Origin: DATKKM01 sp036741795
Lineage (GTDB): Bacteria; Chloroflexota; Dehalococcoidia; SM23-28-2; RBG-16-64-32
Direction: 5' to 3'
DNA: 13,267 bases
Assembly (NCBI GenBank): GCA_036741795.1
Contig: DAINRO010000066.1
Coordinates: forward strand, 1 to 13,267
The notes below the pieces were generated by a model. That model was not told the origin of the DNA and ran no database searches. It worked only from the letters and a program-made list of their open reading frames with translations. Both the position numbers and the translations under genes were made by a program. This document shows positions 6,382 to 13,264 of the stretch, one piece after another; position 1 is the stretch's first letter, and each line of letters begins with the position of its first letter.

Positions 6382-9300
6382 GCTGCGGGCGTGCCGGACT
6401 CGATGTCGGACGCTACGGGCGTCCGATCGCGGGCCAGCAGAAACCTCTCGAACTCCTCGGGCGGAACTGGAGGCGACACGAGGTACCCCTGGAACTCGTG
6501 GCACTTCCGGTCTCGCAGGAATGCCAATTGCGCCTCCGTCTCCACTCCTTCCGCGATCACGCGCAGGTGGAGGTTTTCCGCCATGGCGATCACCGTGGAC
6601 ACGATTGCCGCATCGCTGGCGTCCTTTTCCAGGTCCCGCACGAATGACCGGTCGATCTTCACGGCGTCAATCGGAAAGCGCTTCAAGTAGGTGAGTGACG
6701 AATAGCCTGTGCCGAAGTCGTCCAGGGCAATCCCAACGCCCATCCGGCGTATGTCAGCGAGCGCGGCAACGATCCGGTCCTCGTCTCGCAACACAGCGCC
6801 CTCGGTGATCTCCAACTGCAGGGCGTGTGGTGATATCTGTGTTTGCGCCACGATCTCCGTCAACCGGCTGACGAGGTCTTCCTGCTGCACCTGACGCGCC
6901 GATAGGTTCACAGCCATGCGGTCCAACCGGTAGCCCGCGACATCCCATTCCCGCAACTGTTCGCATGCGCGCCGCAGGACCCACTCCCCGATTTGCACGA
7001 TCTGGCCTGTCTCCTCGGCGAACGGTATGAACTGGTCCGGTGGCACGCAGCCTCGTTCGGGGTGCATCCAGCGAAGCAGCGCTTCTGCGCCCCGTAGCGT
7101 GCCGTCTCTTGAGTCGACGATCGGTTGGTAGAACAGGGTCAACTCGTTCCGTTCGATCGCGTGGTTCAGGTCGTTCTCAAGGGCCAGCCGTTCCACCACC
7201 CGGTCGTTCATTGAAGCCGTGTACAGCTGGTAGTTGTCGCGCCCGTGGTCCTTGGCGCGGTACATGGCTGTATCGGCGTTCCGAAGGAGGGTTGCCGCAT
7301 CGTCGCCGTCCCCCGGGAACGTCGTGATTCCAATACTCCCGGTGGTCCTGAATTCGCGGTTCTCGATCGTTCGCTCGCAGCGGAGCGCCCCCAGGATTCG
7401 CTCTGCGACATCGGTGGCGTTCTCGATGGCATCTATTGACGGAAGAATGATGGCGAACTCGTCTCCACCGACGCGGGCGACAGTATCTCCGTCGCGAACG
7501 ATTGCCGTCAGATCACGTGCGACGGATTGAAGTAGCCGGTCACCGGCGCTATGGCCCAGGGTGTCATTCACGACCTTGAAGTGGTCCAGGTCGAGGAACA
7601 TGACGGCCATGTCCTTCCCATCGCGCCTGGCGTGCGCTAGCGCGACCTCGAGTCGGTCCTCCATCAGTGCCCGGTTTGGCAATCCTGTTAGCGGGTCGTT
7701 GTAGGCAAGCCTCCGGATCGTGTCCTCTGCCTGCCTCCGTTCACTCACATCGCGGGCTATGCCCTGCGCCCACTTGATCCTGCCATTGCTGCCCAGAACA
7801 ATGCGCATGGCCACCTCTATCGGCAGGCGTGACCCGTCCTTTCGCAGGATCTCGATTTCATACGGTGTGTCAGTGCCGTTGTAAGCCTGGGTCAGACCCT
7901 GGACCGAGGTTTCGTGAAAATCCAGCGCGACCAGCTTCCAGATGCTGATCTCCATGAGTTCGTCGCGTGAGTAGCCCGTCATCTGGGTCCAGCGCTCATT
8001 GCATTCCACGAGGAATCCCTTGTGGTCATACGTGTACACCGCATCCCGTGCGTTCTCGAAGAGATCGCGGTAGCGTTCCTCGCTGGCAGCCAGTTCGTGT
8101 TCTGCCCGCTTGCGCTCCGTGACGTCGCTAACGAATCCTTCGAGCGCCAGTATTTCGCCGTCGTCATCCAGGATTGCCTGGCCGTGCTCCCACACCCACA
8201 CGATCTCCCCGCTCCGGGCCACCAGGCGATATTCGAGCAAGAAGCTCTCGCGCGCGTCGACGGCAGCCTGCACGCCCTGCCACACCATGTCCCGGTCGTC
8301 CGGATGGATCATTTCTCCGACCGTCGTGGGGTTGCCCGCGATTAGCTCCTCGGGAGCGTAGCCAGTGACATCTTCGACACCGGCGCTGACGTAATCCATC
8401 GTCCAGTCAGCGTCGTTACGGCAACGGTACGCGAACCCTGGGAGATTGCTCACAAGGGTCTCCAGGGCGCGTTGGCTCTCGCTAAGAGCGTCCTGCGCAC
8501 GGCGCCGCTCTGTGATGTCGTTCGCTACGCCAATGACTCCTGTCACACGCCCTCGTTCGTCACGTTCCGGCGCCAACCTGTATTCGTAGGTCACTTGCTG
8601 TTCGTTTATGCCGATCGTGTTCGTTGAAGTGACCTCCTCGCCGGCGAATGCGCGCCGGAAGCTCTGGATAATCTGCGGGTAGCTGGCGAAGACGTCGTCT
8701 GCTGTGCGCCCAAGGATCTGCTCCGACTCGATCCCGAATTGCTCCATGCCGTGCCCCTGGATGAACGTCATGGTTCCGGTGCGGTCGACCGCGAACAAGA
8801 CGACCGGGGCGCCGTTTATGACGCTGTTCAGCCGCGACTCCTTCTGCACCAGCATTTCGCGACTGCGCATCGTCTCGAGCGAGAGCCCTGCGGCGCTCCC
8901 GATGTTGGCCAGCAATAAACGGTCGCGGAGGTCGCCATTACCCTTGCGCCCACCGAGGTACAGCAGTCCCTCGGGCCTTCGTCCCGCCAGCAGCGGAACG
9001 GCCACCTCGCAAATGTCACCAACGGCGGACGGAATCTCCATCGGGTAGCGCCCACCCAGCGCGGCCTGTATCAAGTGCTCGTGGCGCCGCAATCGGTCCG
9101 TGGCGGCCTCGTCGCTCATACCAATAACGTCTGTCACGACGAGGTCGCCTCCAGGCGACGTAACTGCTATAAACGCGGCGTCAGGGGCCAGCAAATGGCT
9201 GGAGAGAGCGAGAATGCTCTTCGCCGCCTCGTTCCAGGTGGCATTCTCGGATGTACGCACCATCATCAAGGGCGGATAAGTGGCGCGCTTACTCGCCTGG

Positions 9301-9542
9301 ATGATGCGTATGAAGGTGACGTGAATGAACGTCCCCGTGATGACCGTGCTTACAAGTGCCACAACTCCGAGCTGCAGCGCCGTAAATCCAAGCGGAACAT
9401 ATGCCAGGAGCGCAAGATAAACGGCAATGTAGGCGCCAACGTAAACTCTACGCCGTAACGCAAAGACGTCTGCCAGCACCTCGGTCGGTGTCGGCAGGTG
9501 CTCTGAATTGGTTGTCGCGGAACGGTTCTGCATAGCCCCCAT
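6378..9542 (-). CDS. Membrane-anchored GAF-PAS-PAS-PAS-GGDEF-EAL cyclic-di-GMP enzyme
   Basis: 1054 residues, with two adjacent membrane helices (about 34-55 and 56-80) joined by a very short turn. Then come a GAF-like domain (100-225), three PAS domains (235-347, 355-477, 485-604; each ends with an 'NDITER/SDVTER/RDVSER' tail), a GGDEF domain (605-775) and an EAL domain (785-1035). GGDEF is intact at 692-696, with the RxxD product-inhibition site RDGD at 683-686. The EAL domain keeps Glu-Ala-Leu 820-822, NLSARQ, EITE, DDFGTG, KID and AEGVE. Both diguanylate cyclase and phosphodiesterase activity are therefore possible, with the sensors choosing the direction (family knowledge). ATG 9542 lacks a clear Shine-Dalgarno; ATG 9533, three codons in, is a possible alternative. 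A palindrome covers the start. No helix-turn-helix is present. Confidence 0.93.
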   Translation of the reverse strand: MGAMQNRSATTNSEHLPTPTEVLADVFALRRRVYVGAYIAVYLALLAYVPLGFTALQLGVVALVSTVITGTFIHVTFIRIIQASKRATYPPLMMVRTSENATWNEAAKSILALSSHLLAPDAAFIAVTSPGGDLVVTDVIGMSDEAATDRLRRHEHLIQAALGGRYPMEIPSAVGDICEVAVPLLAGRRPEGLLYLGGRKGNGDLRDRLLLANIGSAAGLSLETMRSREMLVQKESRLNSVINGAPVVLFAVDRTGTMTFIQGHGMEQFGIESEQILGRTADDVFASYPQIIQSFRRAFAGEEVTSTNTIGINEQQVTYEYRLAPERDERGRVTGVIGVANDITERRRAQDALSESQRALETLVSNLPGFAYRCRNDADWTMDYVSAGVEDVTGYAPEELIAGNPTTVGEMIHPDDRDMVWQGVQAAVDARESFLLEYRLVARSGEIVWVWEHGQAILDDDGEILALEGFVSDVTERKRAEHELAASEERYRDLFENARDAVYTYDHKGFLVECNERWTQMTGYSRDELMEISIWKLVALDFHETSVQGLTQAYNGTDTPYEIEILRKDGSRLPIEVAMRIVLGSNGRIKWAQGIARDVSERRQAEDTIRRLAYNDPLTGLPNRALMEDRLEVALAHARRDGKDMAVMFLDLDHFKVVNDTLGHSAGDRLLQSVARDLTAIVRDGDTVARVGGDEFAIILPSIDAIENATDVAERILGALRCERTIENREFRTTGSIGITTFPGDGDDAATLLRNADTAMYRAKDHGRDNYQLYTASMNDRVVERLALENDLNHAIERNELTLFYQPIVDSRDGTLRGAEALLRWMHPERGCVPPDQFIPFAEETGQIVQIGEWVLRRACEQLREWDVAGYRLDRMAVNLSARQVQQEDLVSRLTEIVAQTQISPHALQLEITEGAVLRDEDRIVAALADIRRMGVGIALDDFGTGYSSLTYLKRFPIDAVKIDRSFVRDLEKDASDAAIVSTVIAMAENLHLRVIAEGVETEAQLAFLRDRKCHEFQGYLVSPPVPPEEFERFLLARDRTPVASDIESGTPAA

Positions 9543-9567
9543 AGCTACGCCCTATAGGCGGAGCTAT
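9541..9567. promoter_or_regulatory. Imperfect 27-base palindrome covering the start of the GGDEF-EAL gene
   Basis: Outer arms ATAGCT (9541-9546) and AGCTAT (9562-9567) flank CG/CG pairs and a perfect core CCTATAGG (9551-9558); one unpaired base and one mismatch are needed. The left arm overlaps the start codon (9540-9542). On the plus strand ATAG also recurs at 9532, 9541, 9554 and 9566, at 9-13 base steps, close to one helical turn. It reads as a candidate operator controlling this gene. The lack of a loop at the centre makes an RNA hairpin unlikely. Confidence 0.45.
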
Positions 9568-9595
9568 AGAGGGAGACGCGCGCGTATTTAGGTTG

Positions 9596-10372
9596 TTACC
9601 CGGCGTTGGCTGGTTCGGAACTCTCTGGTTCGTCCGACATTTCGGCGAGGCGGAGGAAAACTCCCACGTAGAGCAGCGCAGCGAGAGCGGCGCCGATCAG
9701 CGGTCCAACCCAGTAAACCCACTGGTCGTCCCACTCTCCAGTCACGAGCGCCGGACCTAACGAACGCGCAGGGTTCATTGATGCGCCAGTCAGGTTGACG
9801 CCGACGAAGTGATCGACCAACACAGCGAGACCGATAGCCAGTGGTGCTATCACCTTCGGCCCGCGCGAATCGACGGCCACGGCGAATATCGTGAAGACCA
9901 GCAGGAAAGTTAAGACTGCTTCCACGATTACCGCTGCGACGGTTCCATCGACGGCTGCGTCGTTAACGGTTGTGATGCCAAGCCCACCTTCGATACTGTC
10001 GACAAGCACCACCTGCAGCAACGCCGCACCGAGAACAGCCCCGATGAGCTGGAAGACTATGTAGAGGAGGCCAGGTCCAAGCTTGAGCCTGCCAGTGATG
10101 ACCATAGCGACGGTTACGGCCGGGTTCACGTGGCCGCCTGAGATTCCTGCCGTGGCACTGACGAGCACGGCGATCATGAGGCCGAAGACCAGCGAGATGC
10201 CGACAAGACCAGCGGGTTCGGCGGCGCCGCCTATGAGCACGATCGTGCCGCAGCCGATGAACACGAAGAAGAACAGCGTAAGGCCTTCCGCGAGCGCTGC
10301 CAGGAACGTCGATGGAGTGATCGCGTCCGCGCTGAATCCAAGCCTCTCCGCAGACATATCAAACTGACCCAT
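9596..10372 (-). CDS. Aquaporin (MIP family water channel)
   Basis: 258 residues with six hydrophobic helices and both half-helix motifs, Asn83-Pro-Ala (GGHVNPAVT) and Asn200-Pro-Ala-Arg (SMNPARS). Lined up by spacing with E. coli AqpZ, the selectivity filter is Phe63, His188, Ala197 and Arg203. Phe and His indicate a narrow water-selective pore rather than a glycerol channel; Ala stands where AqpZ has Thr. Both termini should be cytosolic; the acidic tail (about 244-256) is polar and variable. ATG 10372 has a strong Shine-Dalgarno. The gene lies between ychF (79 bases upstream) and the GGDEF-EAL gene (53 bases downstream), all on the minus strand, so co-transcription is possible. Likely role: osmotic water movement across the inner membrane. 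Confidence 0.93.
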   Translation of the reverse strand: MGQFDMSAERLGFSADAITPSTFLAALAEGLTLFFFVFIGCGTIVLIGGAAEPAGLVGISLVFGLMIAVLVSATAGISGGHVNPAVTVAMVITGRLKLGPGLLYIVFQLIGAVLGAALLQVVLVDSIEGGLGITTVNDAAVDGTVAAVIVEAVLTFLLVFTIFAVAVDSRGPKVIAPLAIGLAVLVDHFVGVNLTGASMNPARSLGPALVTGEWDDQWVYWVGPLIGAALAALLYVGVFLRLAEMSDEPESSEPANAG

Positions 10373-10379
10373 GGTGCTG

Positions 10380-10407
10380 TCCTCCTGACTTACACTTTGT
10401 CGTCAGG
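10380..10407 (-). promoter_or_regulatory. Aquaporin ribosome binding site with an overlapping inverted repeat
   Basis: Read on the minus strand, AGGAGGA (10386-10380) lies 7 bases before the aquaporin ATG. The inverted repeat CCTGAC (10407-10402) / GTCAGG (10389-10384) has a 12-base loop, and its 3' arm overlaps the first bases of the Shine-Dalgarno. A transcript starting upstream could fold so that the ribosome site is partly masked. A further GTCAGG (plus strand) stands at 10420-10425. The ribosome site is clear; regulation by folding is a guess. Confidence 0.5.
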
Positions 10408-10451
10408 TAGAACGCCCCGGTCAGGCGTGGGTTAACACGAAGGGCAAGCGC

Positions 10452-11540
10452 TCAAACGTTGAACAGGACGTTGATCACGTCGCCTTCTTGCACGACGTAA
10501 GTCTTACCCTCCTGGCGCAGCTGGCCGTGCTTGCGAGCCTCGGCGTGCGTGCCGAACTCCAGGAGCTTGTCCCAGGCGATCACTTCAGCCCGGATAAAGC
10601 CGCGCTCGATGTCCGTGTGGATGCGGCCCGCCGCCTGCAGCGCGCTCGCTCCTTCAGGGACGGTCCATGCGTGCGTGTCCTTCTCGCCCGCCGTGAAGAA
10701 AGTGACGAGACCCAGCAACTCGCGCGCCGCGCCCAACACGACGTCCGTACCGCCCTCCGGCGCGCCCATCTCCCGGCGAAACTCCGCTGCTTCATCGTCC
10801 GGCAGCTCGGCCAGTTCCGCCTCCAGCTTCGTGCAGATTGCTGTCGCGCGCGTACGTTCAGCTCCCATTCGCGATTGCCAGTCCGAGGCGATGGCTTCCT
10901 GGTCTGAAACCTTGTCCTCGCCGATATTTACGACAAGAAGCATCGGCTTGAGTGAAAGGAACCCATAGTTGCCCAGCGCCTTGACGTCCGCCGGATCCGT
11001 GATCACGTTCCTGAGGGGCCGGTCCGATTCCAGCTCCGACTTGACCCGCAGCAGCAGCGCCTTCTCCCGTTCGCCCGCCTCGCGTTCGCCCGGTTTCGCC
11101 GACCGAACGGTGATGTCCAACTTATCCACCCGCCGTTCGACGACGCCGAGGTCGAAGAACAGCAGTTCTGAGTCGAACGCCGCGACGTCGCGTGCGGGGT
11201 CTACGCTGCCCTCAGGGTGCGGTGCGTCGGGCCGGTCAAAGTCGCGTACGACGTGCAGCAGCGCATCCGCCCTAGCGATCGTTTCAGACGCCGTGCCAGA
11301 AGGTCCCGCGCCCTTGTGAAACACAGCCGGAAGGTCGTGCAACCGGATCTCGATCGGCGTCACTTTCTTCGCTCCGACGAGGACTGCGAGCTTCTCCAGC
11401 CGCTCGTCCGGCACTTTGACCGTCCCGAGAAGTTCCTGCCCGCGCCCGCTTTCGCCGGCGGCGCTGCCGTGGCCTGCGGTCAGGGCGTTGAATAGCGTCG
11501 TTTTGCCGCTTTGCGGCACACCCACGATGGCGAAATCCAT
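10452..11540 (-). CDS. ychF: Divergent YchF/OLA1-type ATPase
   Basis: 362 residues, the usual YchF length. The G1 loop is GVPQSGKTT (7-15). The fourth nucleotide motif is Asn205-x-x-Glu208 (NIGE), the YchF hallmark that shifts preference from GTP to ATP. A coiled-coil-like charged stretch (about 134-175) is followed by the C-terminal TGS-like domain (279-361: FFTAGEKDTHAW, AAGRIHTDIERGFIRAEVI, EGDVINVLFNV). Known YchF proteins bind ribosomes and affect stress responses. This copy is divergent: the G3 motif is DLPA (69-72), not DxxG, and the phenylalanine/proline-rich segment normally before 'VPDxRL' is replaced by a Gly/Ser-rich one. It may therefore be a second, non-housekeeping paralogue. 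ATG 11540 has no Shine-Dalgarno but a -10-like box at leaderless distance. The aquaporin gene follows 79 bases later. Confidence 0.85.
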   Translation of the reverse strand: MDFAIVGVPQSGKTTLFNALTAGHGSAAGESGRGQELLGTVKVPDERLEKLAVLVGAKKVTPIEIRLHDLPAVFHKGAGPSGTASETIARADALLHVVRDFDRPDAPHPEGSVDPARDVAAFDSELLFFDLGVVERRVDKLDITVRSAKPGEREAGEREKALLLRVKSELESDRPLRNVITDPADVKALGNYGFLSLKPMLLVVNIGEDKVSDQEAIASDWQSRMGAERTRATAICTKLEAELAELPDDEAAEFRREMGAPEGGTDVVLGAARELLGLVTFFTAGEKDTHAWTVPEGASALQAAGRIHTDIERGFIRAEVIAWDKLLEFGTHAEARKHGQLRQEGKTYVVQEGDVINVLFNV

Positions 11541-11546
11541 GGGGTC

Positions 11547-11575
11547 AGCGTACGTAAGGAAGGTGATGCGGGCAA
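11547..11575 (-). promoter_or_regulatory. Possible leaderless promoter of ychF
   Basis: On the minus strand TTGCCC (11575-11570) and TACGCT (11552-11547) are 17 bases apart, and only 6 bases separate the -10-like box from the ATG. Transcription would begin at or next to the start codon, which fits the missing Shine-Dalgarno. The -10 matches only three of six bases (TAnnnT), so this remains tentative. Confidence 0.35.
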
Positions 11576-11594
11576 GGTTGAGGCGACTACGCCG

Positions 11595-12920
11595 CTAGTC
11601 CTGCCACCTCACCTGGTAAAGCCGCACGGGGTCCTCGAAGCCGCGTAGAATCGTTTCGCCGCGGTCCGCGAACAGGAACCCCTTGCCGGCGCTCAGCGCC
11701 CGCACTACATCCGAGGCCAGGATCTCGCCGCCCTCGGCTTGTCCTGCGATTCGTGATGCCAGGATGATCGTCGCTCCGAAGAGGTCGCCGCCTTCTTCAA
11801 TCGGCTCGCCCGCATTGAGGCCGATCCGCACATTGAGGGGTTCCCCATCACCGGCGGCGAAGGCTCTCTGCAGGTCGATCGCGCAGTCCACGGCTCCGGC
11901 CACCGAAGAGAAGGATGCCATGAACCCGTCGCCCATCGACTTGATCTCGTCCCCACCACGTGCTTTCAACACACGCCGAGTGATCTGTTCATGTTCCCGC
12001 AGGACGTTTCGGCCGGCGTCGTCCCCCAGCCGCTGCATCATCTCCGTGTGTGACACGAGGTCTGTGAACAGGATCGTGCGGACGCCTGAGGGCCCAAAGT
12101 GCGGGTGCGCGTGCCCATGCTCATCCCCCGCCGCCGCGGTGCCGAGGAGGTCCGCGATCGCCTGGATTACCTTATCGGTATCATCCTGGACACCGCCGTC
12201 CAGGACCACGAGGTTCGCGTTCGGAATCCGGGCTGCCAGGTCGCGGGCCGTGTCTACGTTCTGGCTGGACATGCCGGAGTGTTGCATCACCAGTGTTGGA
12301 ATGTGCACTTCCTGGAGTAAATCGCGGACGTCGTCTCTTCCCACGGCGTCGAAGATGCGCTGCGCCCCTTCCTGGGTCACGCACTGCTTGAAGTAGTCGA
12401 TAATCGGTCCGGCCTGGCCGCGCCCCAGTCCATAGAGCGTGAATACCAGGTATTCCAGGAACGCCTCCCAGTCCCCGCGCAGTTGGTCGAGCGCGCGAAT
12501 CTGCGGCACGTTCATGAAGTCCTGCACCCGCGCCTGGGCGTCGTCGAGGACCAGGTGGGACACCCTGCCGGGATTGCGCAAGATGTACGTGATCGCCATC
12601 GGTCCGTTCCAACCGATGGCGTGCAGGACGAAGGTGTCGATTCCCAACTTCTCGACCACGGCGTCAAGGTCGAGAAGGCGCGCGTCCATTGAGAGATCAA
12701 CAATGCCCCGGTCCGAGAGACCGGTGCCGCGGGGGTCGTACTGGACAACGGTCCAGTTGGCGGCGAGCTTATCGAAGAACCGGCTGCCGTTCTCCCACTC
12801 CAGTTGGGCGTGCGTAAAGGGAAGGCTGGGCGCACGCACTATCCACGGCCCGCTGCCAGCTGTGCCAAATGCGATCTGAACGCCATCGCTCGTGGTGGCG
12901 TACTGCATCCGCAGTTTCAT
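11595..12920 (-). CDS. Hydrolase–cyclase C: degenerate alpha/beta-hydrolase fused to class III cyclase, His-rich linker
   Basis: 441 residues, built like A and B: alpha/beta-hydrolase fold (1-260), linker (261-278), class III cyclase (280-441). In the hydrolase part the nucleophile elbow reads AIGWNG (101-106) with no Ser, Cys or Asp; the acid region is HSGMSSQN without the expected Asp; the triad His region (GGVQDD) has no His. The domain is therefore probably non-catalytic. The cyclase keeps Asp287, Asp331 (metal), Lys327, Asp379 (purine) and Arg390, but has Ile386 where Asn is usual, as in A. Its cyclase is visibly closer to A (ILFTDLVSHT, GDGFMASF) than to B (ILFTDMEGST, GDGIMASF). The linker carries alternating His268, 270, 272 and 274. 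ATG 12920 has no Shine-Dalgarno; a -10-like box lies 6 bases before it. A small membrane protein gene ends 35 bases upstream. Confidence 0.88.
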   Translation of the reverse strand: MKLRMQYATTSDGVQIAFGTAGSGPWIVRAPSLPFTHAQLEWENGSRFFDKLAANWTVVQYDPRGTGLSDRGIVDLSMDARLLDLDAVVEKLGIDTFVLHAIGWNGPMAITYILRNPGRVSHLVLDDAQARVQDFMNVPQIRALDQLRGDWEAFLEYLVFTLYGLGRGQAGPIIDYFKQCVTQEGAQRIFDAVGRDDVRDLLQEVHIPTLVMQHSGMSSQNVDTARDLAARIPNANLVVLDGGVQDDTDKVIQAIADLLGTAAAGDEHGHAHPHFGPSGVRTILFTDLVSHTEMMQRLGDDAGRNVLREHEQITRRVLKARGGDEIKSMGDGFMASFSSVAGAVDCAIDLQRAFAAGDGEPLNVRIGLNAGEPIEEGGDLFGATIILASRIAGQAEGGEILASDVVRALSAGKGFLFADRGETILRGFEDPVRLYQVRWQD

Positions 12921-12921
12921 G

Positions 12922-12938
12922 CTGTCAGTATCTCACAG
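12922..12938. promoter_or_regulatory. 17-base palindrome over a leaderless -10-like box of hydrolase–cyclase C
   Basis: CTGTCAGTATCTCACAG is an odd-length palindrome with six of eight base pairs matching. It contains TGTCA and TCACA separated by 5 bases, close to the Crp/FNR-family pattern TGTGA-N6-TCACA but one base short and with one mismatch. On the minus strand GATACT (12932-12927) lies inside it, 6 bases before the ATG, as expected for a leaderless transcript. A bound regulator would block the promoter. The Crp comparison is suggestive only. Confidence 0.4.
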
Positions 12939-12955
12939 GCCAGGTCCGATCCTGG

Positions 12956-13264
12956 TCAGATTGTCGAGATTAGTTGCGTTGCCAGAACCACGCTCATCCC
13001 GAGGATGCAGACGATGTGTTCGCGAAGAATCGAGCGCGCAAGCTCACTTTGGATCTCCACTGGATCCTCGGCCGTGCCAAGCCGCCTCGCCTGCCCGAAT
13101 ACCCGGCCGACGGCCAGCCCCACGGCCAGCAACGCCGCCGCAATCGACACCACGCTGACCCAGGTCTCGACGTGACCCTGCAGAGCTTGTGCCGCCAATC
13201 CTACGAACAGCGCAAGCATCACGATGGCAACGAGGCGGCCCATCGGGGAGGCAGTCGTCGTCAC
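12956..13264 (-). CDS. Small three-helix membrane protein, 5' end uncertain at window edge
   Basis: 102 residues from GTG 13264; the frame stays open to the window edge, so the true start may lie outside, and an internal ATG at 13243 is also possible. Three hydrophobic stretches are visible at about 11-29, 36-57 and 85-101. A charged segment (58-84, QARRLGTAEDPVEIQSELARS) between the second and third is probably a cytosolic loop. I recognise no family. The stop lies 35 bases before hydrolase–cyclase C on the same strand. The two may be co-transcribed, and a small membrane partner could place the soluble cyclase at the membrane, but nothing in the sequence shows this. Confidence 0.6.
   Translation of the reverse strand: MTTTASPMGRLVAIVMLALFVGLAAQALQGHVETWVSVVSIAAALLAVGLAVGRVFGQARRLGTAEDPVEIQSELARSILREHIVCILGMSVVLATQLISTI

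Noticed and set aside
9531..9533. Start of the GGDEF-EAL gene at the second ATG instead of the one at 9540-9542
   Set aside because: Neither has a proper Shine-Dalgarno and the difference is three residues. I kept the longer form, but the choice is not settled.
10412..10428. ACGCC/GGCGT hairpin between ychF and the aquaporin as an intrinsic terminator
   Set aside because: The stem is only five pairs and no T-run follows on either strand.
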